NCBI RefSeq assembly: GCF_013280495.1
Contig: NZ_JABSSX010000012.1
Coordinates: forward strand, 1 to 64,000
Origin: Brevibacterium permense
GTDB taxonomy: Bacteria; Actinomycetota; Actinomycetes; Actinomycetales; Brevibacteriaceae
Direction: 5' to 3'
Length of the DNA: 64,000 nt
Position numbers and translations under genes: made by a program. The stretch's first letter is position 1, and each line of letters begins with the position of its first letter. Under the pieces are notes generated by a model. The model saw only the letters and a list, made by a program, of their open reading frames with translations. It ran no database searches and was not told the origin of the DNA. Shown here piece after piece: positions 1 through 6,404 of the stretch.

Positions 1-52
1 AGGCGACTCGGACGACGTCGTCGCGGAACTCTTTCGGATAGGGCTGTGGCAT
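1..52 (-). CDS. IS3-family transposase OrfA, N-terminal end only (runs off the left edge)
   Basis: The minus strand reads MPQPYPKEFRDDVVRVA from an ATG at 52 to the window edge. This opening is typical of the small helix-turn-helix OrfA subunit of IS3-family insertion sequences, which binds the element ends and works with the DDE OrfB by programmed frameshifting. A good ribosome site (GGAAGG) lies about 10 bases upstream. The element's terminal inverted repeat should lie between about 60 and 130, but only one end is in view so I cannot place it. Family assignment rests on 17 residues. Confidence 0.7.
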   Translation of the reverse strand, partial: MPQPYPKEFRDDVVRVA

Positions 53-149
53 GGTGTCAATCCTTCCAGGCTTGCCTGTGAACAAGCCAGATCAGATGTC
101 CCCAAACCCTGCATCAGTCCCCTCGTGTGTCCTGTTCGCTGTCGAGTAG

Positions 150-494
150 TTAACCGTGCAGGAAGATCGACTCTTCGGAGTAGCCAGTATCGCGAACCTC
201 TCCCGGCTTCAGTTCCGGGCGATGGTCGTAGCTCGCAATTTGGATGCTGTGTTTCTGGTCAGCAGAAGCGACTACTGCGAATACTTCGACTAGCCGAGGC
301 TCAGGATTCTGTCCGCGCTTCGCCCAGGCGATCACCTCGTCGAGTGTTGCAACTGCAGTTTCGTATACGGCAACCGAAGTGAGGTCCTGTGGGTCGTTTT
401 CGTCGCCATGCCAGAACGAAACGCGAAAAGTGTCAGCAACAGCCTCACTATCAACATCTCGCTCGTCAACCAGGTGAAATGCTTCGTCGTCCAT
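150..494 (-). CDS. hypothetical acidic 114-residue protein
   Basis: I do not recognise this protein. It is acidic, has no signal peptide or membrane segment, and is probably cytoplasmic. Residues 1-35 are rich in Asp/Glu; the middle contains FRVSFWHGDENDP and a helix-like stretch around IAWAKRGQNPEP. A longer frame is open upstream to 647, but I choose ATG 494 because AGGA lies just ahead of it and the upstream part runs into the preceding gene. It starts about 57 bases after the end of the frameshifted secreted-protein gene on the same strand, so the two may be co-transcribed, like a secreted factor with a small cytoplasmic partner. That pairing is only inference. Confidence 0.5.
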   Translation of the reverse strand: MDDEAFHLVDERDVDSEAVADTFRVSFWHGDENDPQDLTSVAVYETAVATLDEVIAWAKRGQNPEPRLVEVFAVVASADQKHSIQIASYDHRPELKPGEVRDTGYSEESIFLHG

Positions 495-550
495 GGGTCC
501 TCGCAGTTCAATTCGCCTGTCTGTCTTCGATTTGCTTAGCGGACTGCAGT

Positions 551-1254
551 CTAGATCTTTTTCCAGACGGTCTTCGAGCTTGATGCTGTTCGCTTTCCTG
601 AGAGAGAAGGATGACTGTTGATGATCAGAGTGCTGGTGGCGTTCCAATATCCGGTGCCGCGTCCACCGTTGTAACCAGTCTTGGGCGTGTAGTAGGGGTT
701 GGAGAACCCGGTGTTGGCCTTGACCGTAATGTTTGCGTCGCTTCTGGCCTGGCTCTGTGCCTTGCCGGCTTCCCGCCGTTCTTCGAAGCTGGGTACAGGC
801 TAAGGAGACCGCGGACTCGTAGCTTCACAGTCGTGCTGACTCCTTTCGATTCGCACTTATAGCGTGACTTGTAAATCGCGCCACCTGCGCCTTTGGAATA
901 GTGGGGGTTGTCCACACGCGCAGTCCACCTGACGTACCGTGAGTTCACCTCTTCAGCAGCTTCGGCGGACCTCGAGGCGACTGGATCGCCGATCATCACT
1001 GTAGTGTCCACGTACTCGGCGGTACTCGCTGCCTGTGTTTGCAGGAAGTCGTCCGATAGTGTCAACCCGTTCGTCTCGACCGTCTGTGCCCAAGCCTCGT
1101 ACTGCGCCATGACAACACTGTGGACCTCCGACTCTTCCTCCTCGGCGGCCACAGGCGATGCCGCGACGGCCGCGAGGACTAGTGAGAGGGCAATCGCCAG
1201 GATCTTGGAAGTATGCTTCAGTGCATTTCCCGTTCTGCTAGCTCTGCGTGGCAT
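551..1254 (-). pseudogene. secreted protein of unknown family, apparently frameshifted
   Basis: The minus-strand frame from ATG 1254 encodes a Sec signal peptide (basic start, hydrophobic ILAIALSLVLAAVAA, AxA-type cleavage before EEEE), then a plausible mature domain containing VRWTARVDNPHYSKG. Near position 800-780 the frame changes character: it becomes an Arg/Pro-rich stretch ending at 625, as expected for an out-of-frame read. In the -1 frame from about 795 a convincing sequence continues (FEERREAGKAQSQARSDA, then GYNGGRGTGYWNATSTLI) to a TAG at 551. That frame is closed just upstream by another TAG, so it cannot be an independent gene. The simplest reading is one gene of about 230 codons broken by a 1-base indel, or a sequencing error. 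I see no clear slippery heptamer and no strong ribosome site. Function unknown. Confidence 0.55.
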
Positions 1255-1576
1255 GCGTTAGTGCAGCCGATCGTCGGAGTGGGTAACGTGATAGTAACCG
1301 CAGAACGCAAACTTTGGACGAAGTATCGAGTGAGGCTTGATCTTGGTGTCCAAACTGTGACCTTCGATGCGCTGCACGGTGCTGCGGCTGGATAGTCATT
1401 AGTCGATTCCGGATATGGTTGGCGCCCCGCTTCGTGAGCTTTCTTCATTCTGTTTGTCTCTGAGGAAAGGGCAGGTGTGCACACGGGCGCTCACGAGCAC
1501 GACTGCCCGAGCGCGCACCTAGCAGAGAACCGGAGGCGTCCATAGACTCTATTCACGAGCCCTGAAGGAGGCGAAC
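1255..1576. other. intergenic stretch, no convincing gene
   Basis: This region of about 320 bases separates the signal-peptide gene, which reads left, from the 60-residue ORF, which reads right. Short frames on both strands have no ribosome site or recognisable product. It presumably holds two divergent promoters. A CATAGACTCTATTC stretch around 1541-1555 could be part of the rightward one, but I cannot define boxes with confidence. Confidence 0.4.
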
Positions 1577-1759
1577 ATGACCACCTACGAAGAGGCCATC
1601 GCCCGGGCGGCGAAACCACTAGCGGAGGCATTCTTCCGCATTCAGGAAGGCACAGCACGTGAAGCCGCGGAGCGTGCATACACGCCCGGTGGGCCGGGGC
1701 TCGACGAGCTGGAGGAGCGCATCCAGGCCTGGCGGGACGAGTTCATGGTGCAGGAATAG
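1577..1759 (+). CDS. small hypothetical protein (60 residues)
   Basis: The ATG is preceded by an excellent ribosome site (GAAGGAGGCGAAC), which makes this short frame credible. The product is acidic and helical-looking, with alanine- and glutamate-rich segments (TYEEAIARAAKPLAEAFF and later LDELEERIQAWRDEF) and no membrane segment. The composition suggests a two-helix cytoplasmic protein, but I do not recognise a family. It lies inside the putative island, about 190 bases before the tRNA-Thr remnant, so it could be a cargo or regulatory gene of the element. Confidence 0.6.
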   Translation: MTTYEEAIARAAKPLAEAFFRIQEGTAREAAERAYTPGGPGLDELEERIQAWRDEFMVQE

Positions 1760-1951
1760 ACGATAGCGACGATAGGTCCGGAAGCGCCTGCCGATTGGGA
1801 GGGGATGCGTTTACGATGCGCTTTGCGGCGAAGTCGGTGTATCCGTTGACGATGCGGGAATCGCGCACAATGCGTTCATCGCCCCAGGTCAAGCGGTCAT
1901 CTGATCAACTTTCATACGCTTTCATATCCGCCCGGGTCCACGGGTCGTCAG

Positions 1952-1988
1952 AATGAATAGGTCGCGGGTTCGATTCCCGCAGGCGGCT
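1952..1988 (+). other. 3' fragment of a tRNA-Thr gene (probable att site of an integrated element)
   Basis: The stretch reads as the 3' part of the anticodon stem, the variable loop, a perfect T arm (GCGGG TTCGATT CCCGC at 1964-1980) and the acceptor strand AGGCGGC with T as discriminator. It matches the actinobacterial tRNA-Thr that begins GCCGCCT, from memory of that family. No 5' half exists: upstream bases cannot pair with AGGCGGC and give no D arm. The fragment is followed directly by a strong terminator, as expected for the original gene end. A 3' tRNA fragment of this kind is what site-specific integrases leave at the far end of an insertion; the intact copy should lie left of the window. 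A tandem CTTTCATA at 1909 and 1919 might be an integrase arm site. Confidence 0.7.
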
Positions 1989-1995
1989 CGGCAGC

Positions 1996-2037
1996 AGCCC
2001 CTCTGATCAGCACAAATGATGATCAGAGGGGCTTTTT
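1996..2037 (+). terminator. rho-independent terminator behind the tRNA-Thr fragment
   Basis: A perfect 14-bp stem (AGCCCCTCTGATCA at 1996-2009 with TGATCAGAGGGGCT at 2020-2033) closes a 10-base loop and ends in five T. It is placed eight bases after the tRNA remnant and looks like the native terminator of that tRNA gene. It could also receive leftward transcripts from the MerR gene. Confidence 0.85.
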
Positions 2038-2174
2038 GATTAGTTCAGCAGAGGGTCACCTCGGCACAAAAATCGGCACAGTGGCCGAATACCTCGAGAC
2101 GTTTCGGATTGGTCGGTGCTCCTGCTGAGCAGGTGTCGCAGTATTCGGAGGCACAACGTTCGCTAAGAAGCACT

Positions 2175-2912
2175 TCAGGCGTCCGCTTCGTCCGAAGGTA
2201 CGCTGTCCTGGGCGAGATGGTACGCCTGCGCGAGGACTGCGATCTGTGCTGAGTTGTAGAGATCGGGCAGCGACTGGTAGAGGGCATGAATCGCCTCGCG
2301 TTTGCGCGCTGTCGTCGGCTGGGGCGGAGTCCGTGTGTCGGGGTAGCTTTCGTGGATCCTGCGGAGCACCGGCGCCAGCTGCAGGGCAACAGCATGAATA
2401 GCCTCGGCGCTGGCATCGGCCGTCAGTTCGTTGAAGGCGATGTCGGTGTCCTGGTGGTGTTCGGCCATTTCGTGCAGGTGCTGCATGCCCTGTTCGTCAT
2501 AGACCAGTGTGCTGATCGCTATGACCGCCCTGTCCGCCCCGGTGAGGCCGTCGGCAATGTCCTCGAAGCCGACGAGAACATCAGGTCCGGTGCGGTGGGC
2601 GAGGAGCTCGGCGAGGTCGGCTCGGATCTTCTGTTCACGTTCGATGGAGGCGGCGAGTCGTGCATCGAGCGCGCGGACGGTGTCGAAGAACATGTCCTCC
2701 GAGTCGCCTGCTGATCGGATCTCTGCCGTCGACATCCCCAGCTCCCGAAGCTGTTTGATCTGCAGCAGCCGCACCAGGTGGGCTGTGCCGTACTGCTTGT
2801 AGCCGTTGGCCGCGCGTGCGGGCTCTTCGAACACATCGGTCGCGTGGTAGTGCCGGATCGCTTTCACCGTGGTGCCGGCGAGGTCCGCGAGCTGGCGCAT
2901 GCTCCAAGCCAT
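2175..2912 (-). CDS. MerR-family transcriptional regulator
   Basis: The N-terminus carries a MerR winged helix-turn-helix: MRQLADLAGTTVKAIRHYH, then GYKQYGTAHLVRLLQIKQLRELGMS, the usual recognition helix, wing and second helix. The remaining 150 residues are helical and lack the Cys pattern of metal-sensing MerR proteins, so the signal is probably organic or a stress cue. At 245 residues it is longer than simple MerR proteins and resembles TipA-like regulators with an effector domain. I use ATG 2912; a TTG directly before it and an ATG at 2900 are alternatives. It is divergent from the dyad-bearing promoter at 2982-3012, which it probably controls, and so from the CPBP protease gene. Confidence 0.85.
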   Translation of the reverse strand: MAWSMRQLADLAGTTVKAIRHYHATDVFEEPARAANGYKQYGTAHLVRLLQIKQLRELGMSTAEIRSAGDSEDMFFDTVRALDARLAASIEREQKIRADLAELLAHRTGPDVLVGFEDIADGLTGADRAVIAISTLVYDEQGMQHLHEMAEHHQDTDIAFNELTADASAEAIHAVALQLAPVLRRIHESYPDTRTPPQPTTARKREAIHALYQSLPDLYNSAQIAVLAQAYHLAQDSVPSDEADA

Positions 2913-2981
2913 CAATAGGCACCAGGGCGAACAGACATACGTCCATACTCATGGATGGGGGAGGGAATTGGAAGCACAGTC

Positions 2982-3012
2982 TTGACTGTGCCCCCGGGGC
3001 ACGGGTTCCGAT
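2982..3012 (+). promoter_or_regulatory. MerR-type promoter with operator dyad in the spacer
   Basis: A -35 box TTGACT (2982-2987) is followed at once by a perfect dyad, GTGCCCC C GGGGCAC (2988-3002), and a weak -10 region around 3007-3012 (TCCGAT), giving an overlong spacer of about 19 bp. A dyad inside a long spacer is the hallmark of promoters activated by MerR proteins through DNA untwisting. The divergent MerR gene starts 70 bases away. The -10 box is the uncertain part. Confidence 0.6.
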
Positions 3013-3050
3013 GGTGTTGAACAAACCCACCTACGCATAGGAGCCCTCAC

Positions 3051-3134
3051 ATGGCCAACTCCGGACAGAATTCCGATCAGCACGAGTTCGAGAAGCAGAT
3101 CGCCCTCTTCGGAGGAACGGCCTTGACGCAGTGA
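3051..3134 (+). CDS. 27-residue leader-like ORF
   Basis: An ATG with a clear ribosome site (AGGAG, 7 bases upstream) opens a 27-codon frame beginning MANSGQNSDQHEFEKQ and ending at TGA 3134. It is the first frame after the putative MerR-controlled promoter. The product is hydrophilic and I recognise no family. It may be a true small protein or the surviving start of a decayed gene. Confidence 0.35.
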   Translation: MANSGQNSDQHEFEKQIALFGGTALTQ

Positions 3135-3178
3135 GACCAGGCAGGACAGTCGGACAGAAGGATGGGGGAGGGCCAAGG

Positions 3179-3388
3179 ATGAAGATCGACTGGAACGAAT
3201 ACGGAAACCCAACGATCACCGCGGAGCACGATCGAGAGGCCTGCGCCGAGGAGGTTTCCCGTGGTGGCTATCGCCGTGAGGCGCTGCCGGCGACTCTGCC
3301 ACGGCGTGACCCTCATCGGCTTTCCGCGGCAGTCCTTCGCCGTCACCCCGGACGAAGGCCCCGACTCGTCCAACTCGCACCGTCCTAA
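3179..3388 (+). CDS. small ORF of 69 codons, possibly degenerate
   Basis: The ATG at 3179 follows a purine-rich ribosome site (GGGAGGGCCAAGG). The first 30 residues (MKIDWNEYGNPTITAEHD and on) look like real protein, but the rest turns Arg/Pro/Leu-rich, typical of an out-of-frame read. The adjacent frame then shows a more natural stretch (LIGFPRQSFAVTPDEGPD) that ends inside the next gene. I therefore suspect a frameshifted or decaying gene between the MerR-type promoter and the CPBP protease gene. Function unknown. Confidence 0.3.
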   Translation: MKIDWNEYGNPTITAEHDREACAEEVSRGGYRREALPATLPRRDPHRLSAAVLRRHPGRRPRLVQLAPS

Positions 3389-3399
3389 GGAGGACCATC

Positions 3400-4335
3400 G
3401 TGACTGCCTCGCCTGACTCGACCCTTAACGAACCTTCGAGCGCCTCCCCCTCCGTCGACGTAACACGTCCTTTCGGTGCGCATCTGTCGATGAGGAGGTG
3501 GGTCCCCTTGGTCTTGACGATCGTCGTCGTCGCAGCGGTTTACGGCCTCCAGCTGATATTGGGAGGCATCGTCGCCCTCGTCGAGATCGGTCTGCTCGAC
3601 AAAGCTCCCGATGACGCCTCGCTGACACCTTTGACCTTCCTGGCGATCAATCTCTCGACCATCCTCGTCGCCCCGCTGGCGCTCCTCGTTCTCACGAAGG
3701 CAGGGCAGTTTTCGTGGCGATCCGCGTTGAGCGTGGGACGGGCTTTCCGGTGGCGTCAGCTGGGGGTGTACGCTGGCCTGTTCGCCGTGCTCATGATCCT
3801 CGCCAATGCGGCGGTCCAGCTGATCCACCCCTCACCGCTCTCGCTTTTCGCTGTCTCCGGCACGACCATCGCGCTGCTGGTGGTGCTGGTGCTGACCACG
3901 CCATTGCAGGCTGCGGCTGAGGAAGTCGCCTTCCGTGGCGTCCTCACCGCCTCCTACGCGTCCTGGGTCCGTGCCGCGCGTCCGGCGCTCATGATCGGAA
4001 TCACCGGTTCGAGTGTGCTTTTCGCCGTCGTCCACACCAGCCTGGATCCGTGGATGATCCTGAACTACCTGGGCCTCGGGGCGAGCACCGCGGTCATGGC
4101 TGTGCTGAGCCGTGGTCTCGAAGCGCCGATCGCCTTCCACGTTATGAACAATGTGTTCGCCTACGGCATCGGTGCCCTGTTCGCCGAAGGCGGCGGCATC
4201 GGCCAGGACCGCAGCGCCGGCGCTGGAGGACCCTATATGCTGGTCCTTCTCCTCGCACAGGCCATCGCGATTGTTACTGTCTGGCAGGTGGAAAAGCGCC
4301 GCAGGCTTCAGCGCCGAACATCCTGCCTGCGGTAG
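3400..4335 (+). CDS. CPBP-family intramembrane metalloprotease (CAAX/Abi type)
   Basis: A multi-spanning membrane protein of 311 residues with the CPBP/Abi signatures: EEVAFRG (glutamate pair and Arg of motif 1, near residue 174), a later FAVVHTSLDP and the histidine motif IAFHVMNNVFAYG. Family members cleave membrane-embedded substrates; in bacteria roles include processing of prenylated or peptide substrates and bacteriocin self-immunity. About 45 hydrophilic N-terminal residues precede the first membrane segment. The GTG start has a textbook ribosome site (AAGGAGGACCATC). It is the main product downstream of the MerR-type promoter, suggesting inducible expression. The substrate is unknown. 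Confidence 0.85.
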   Translation: MTASPDSTLNEPSSASPSVDVTRPFGAHLSMRRWVPLVLTIVVVAAVYGLQLILGGIVALVEIGLLDKAPDDASLTPLTFLAINLSTILVAPLALLVLTKAGQFSWRSALSVGRAFRWRQLGVYAGLFAVLMILANAAVQLIHPSPLSLFAVSGTTIALLVVLVLTTPLQAAAEEVAFRGVLTASYASWVRAARPALMIGITGSSVLFAVVHTSLDPWMILNYLGLGASTAVMAVLSRGLEAPIAFHVMNNVFAYGIGALFAEGGGIGQDRSAGAGGPYMLVLLLAQAIAIVTVWQVEKRRRLQRRTSCLR

Positions 4336-4504
4336 ATCTCTGGCGAATCCTTCAGAAGCGACGGACCCACGAGTTGGCGCATTGCACACCGGACAGAATC
4401 GCGGGCGGACAAGCGATAGCCTCCCGATCCAACGTACATGCTGGATCGAGAGGGGCTGATACATCTCTACTTGCGTCCTCGGACTGTAGGCGAATCGTCA
4501 GCCG

Positions 4505-4909
4505 TCAGCGCTTCTTCACCGGTTTGAACGACGTCGAGCACTTCCACGTCGTCTTGCCCTTCTTTGCCGTCACGGTCACCTTGACAGCCTTACCGAGGGT
4601 AGCGCCGGAGATGTAGTACTTCAGAGAGGCCTTGCCTTTCTTCGATGCGGTGGCCTTCTTCTTCGTCTTCGTCGTCTTGTAGTGGGCAAGGGTCTCGACC
4701 TTGGCCTTCGACCCGACCTTCGAGACGTTGACGTTGGTGTACGAGTACTGGCGAGGCTTCGAGATCGACATCTTCGCCGAGCACTTCTTCGTTGCCGCTT
4801 CGGCCGGCTGTGCATCGACGGCGATGGGGCCGGCGAGGAGGCCGACTGCAAGGGTCAGTGCCACGAGCTTCGAACCCGTCTTCGTGCGGGCAGGGGTGGT
4901 CAAGGACAT
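4505..4909 (-). CDS. small secreted basic protein
   Basis: The 134-residue product begins with a Sec signal peptide (LVALTLAVGLLAGPIAVDA, likely cleaved after AEA). The mature part is strongly basic, about one-quarter Lys, with two Cys (in TKKCSAK and TWKCSTS) that could form one disulfide. The spacing of beta-like segments (YSYTNVNVSKVG, KYYISGATLGKAVKVTVTA) suggests a small Ig-like or bacterial SH3-like fold, but no family is certain. It is monocistronic between the CPBP gene and fadA and reads toward the former. Confidence 0.6.
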   Translation of the reverse strand: MSLTTPARTKTGSKLVALTLAVGLLAGPIAVDAQPAEAATKKCSAKMSISKPRQYSYTNVNVSKVGSKAKVETLAHYKTTKTKKKATASKKGKASLKYYISGATLGKAVKVTVTAKKGKTTWKCSTSFKPVKKR

Positions 4910-5139
4910 GATTCTCCAGGGGGTCAGAAATGATGAGTCGAGCCATCTTAACCACCCCTGCTGTATTCCGGTGTTATCGAAATGACTCGGCCGGAGAACT
5001 GTTATCAGTTCGAGAGATCAGAGGAGACTGTCGGCTCAATCCGCCCCTCTCCCATCCGTCGTCGCGCCATGCTGCGAGCGGGACCAGCGTGTGTTGCTCG
5101 TCACCCGAAACCGGGGCACAATGGGACGTGCGAATGTTA

Positions 5140-5155
5140 CTGAACGATCGATCAG
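5140..5155. promoter_or_regulatory. palindrome upstream of fadA (candidate TetR/FadR-type operator)
   Basis: CTGAACGATCGATCAG is a 16-bp near-perfect palindrome (one mismatched pair), ending 39 bases before the fadA start codon, in the position of an operator over the promoter. Beta-oxidation operons in actinobacteria are often controlled by TetR-type regulators binding such dyads. No regulator gene is adjacent, so the binding protein is unknown. Confidence 0.4.
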
Positions 5156-5194
5156 ATCTTATGGTCGATCTTCCATCCAGACTGTGAGGAACAC

Positions 5195-6403
5195 ATGAGC
5201 GAAGCGTTCATCTATGACGCAGTGCGCACCCCACGCGGTAAGAACCGCGGCGGGGCGCTGCACAGCGTCAAGCCCATCGATCTCGTCACCGGCCTCATCG
5301 ACGCCGTACGCGAGCGCAATCCGGACCTCGACGACTCCCAGATCGACGACATCGTCCTCGGTGTCGTCTCTCCAGTCGGCGAACAGGGCAGCGACATCGC
5401 CCGTGTCGCCGCGATCGCCGCCGGCCTCGACGAGTCCGTCGCCGGCGTTCAGGTCAACCGCTTCTGCGCCTCCGGGCTCGAAGCCGTCAACATCGCCGCC
5501 CAGAAGGTCGGCTCCGGATTCGAGAACCTCGTCCTCGCCGGTGGCGTCGAATCGATGTCCCGTGTGCCGCTGGGATCCGACGGCGGAGCCTGGGCGCAGG
5601 ATCCGACGACGAACTATGACACGTACTTCGTGCCCCAGGGAATCGGTGCCGACCTCATCGCCACCACCGAGGGCTTCAGCCGTGCAGACGTGGACGCCTT
5701 CGCCGCCGAATCGCAGAAGCGCGCCGCCGCGGCCTGGGAGAACAGCCTCTTCGAAAATTCGATCATCCCGGTCAAGGACATCAACGGCATCACCGTGCTC
5801 GACCGCGATGAGCACATGCGTCCCGGATCGACCGTCGAATCGCTGTCGCAGCTGCCACCGGCCTTCGCCAAGCTCGCCGCTCAGACCGGGTTCGACGAGG
5901 TGGCTCTGCAGAAGTACCACTGGATCGAAGCCATCGACCACGTCCACACCGCCGCGAACTCCTCCGGAATCGTCGACGGAGCTGCGCTCGTCATCCTCGG
6001 CGACGAGGAAGTCGGTCAGAAGATGGGGATGAAGCCCCGCGCCCGGATCGTCTCCACCGCAGTCACTGGGTCCGAACCCACCATCATGCTCACCGGTCCG
6101 ACTCCGGCGACGAAGAAGGCCCTTGACAAAGCCGGCATGACCGTCGATGACATCGATCTGTTCGAACTCAACGAGGCATTCGCCGCCGTCGTGCTCAAGT
6201 GGATGAAGGATCTCAACATCCCCCACGAGAAGGTCAACGTCAACGGCGGAGCCATCGCCATGGGCCACCCGCTGGGAGCCACCGGCGCCATGATTCTGGG
6301 CACTGTCCTCGACGAACTCGAGCGCCGCGACCTTAAGCGTGGACTCGTCACCCTGTGCATCGGCGCAGGCATGGGCATCGCGACGATCATCGAAAGGGTC
6401 TGA
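5195..6403 (+). CDS. fadA: acetyl-CoA C-acyltransferase (3-ketoacyl-CoA thiolase)
   Basis: Thiolase of 402 residues, catalysing the last step of beta-oxidation: CoA-dependent cleavage of 3-ketoacyl-CoA to acetyl-CoA and a shortened acyl-CoA. The nucleophilic Cys91 lies in [12 protein letters not shown]; the C-terminal catalytic parts are [22 protein letters not shown] and CIGAGMG. Length is normal for the family. The ribosome site GTGAGGAACAC precedes the ATG. One base separates its stop from the start of the fadB-like gene, so the two are translationally coupled and very likely form the two-subunit trifunctional complex seen in actinobacteria. A palindrome upstream may be its operator. Confidence 0.93.
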   Translation: MSEAFIYDAVRTPRGKNRGGALHSVKPIDLVTGLIDAVRERNPDLDDSQIDDIVLGVVSPVGEQGSDIARVAAIAAGLDESVAGVQVNRFCASGLEAVNIAAQKVGSGFENLVLAGGVESMSRVPLGSDGGAWAQDPTTNYDTYFVPQGIGADLIATTEGFSRADVDAFAAESQKRAAAAWENSLFENSIIPVKDINGITVLDRDEHMRPGSTVESLSQLPPAFAKLAAQTGFDEVALQKYHWIEAIDHVHTAANSSGIVDGAALVILGDEEVGQKMGMKPRARIVSTAVTGSEPTIMLTGPTPATKKALDKAGMTVDDIDLFELNEAFAAVVLKWMKDLNIPHEKVNVNGGAIAMGHPLGATGAMILGTVLDELERRDLKRGLVTLCIGAGMGIATIIERV

Positions 6404-6404
6404 C

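Noticed and set aside
1900-1990. Complete tRNA gene
   Set aside because: Only the 3' part folds; there is no 5' acceptor strand, D arm or anticodon loop matching it upstream.
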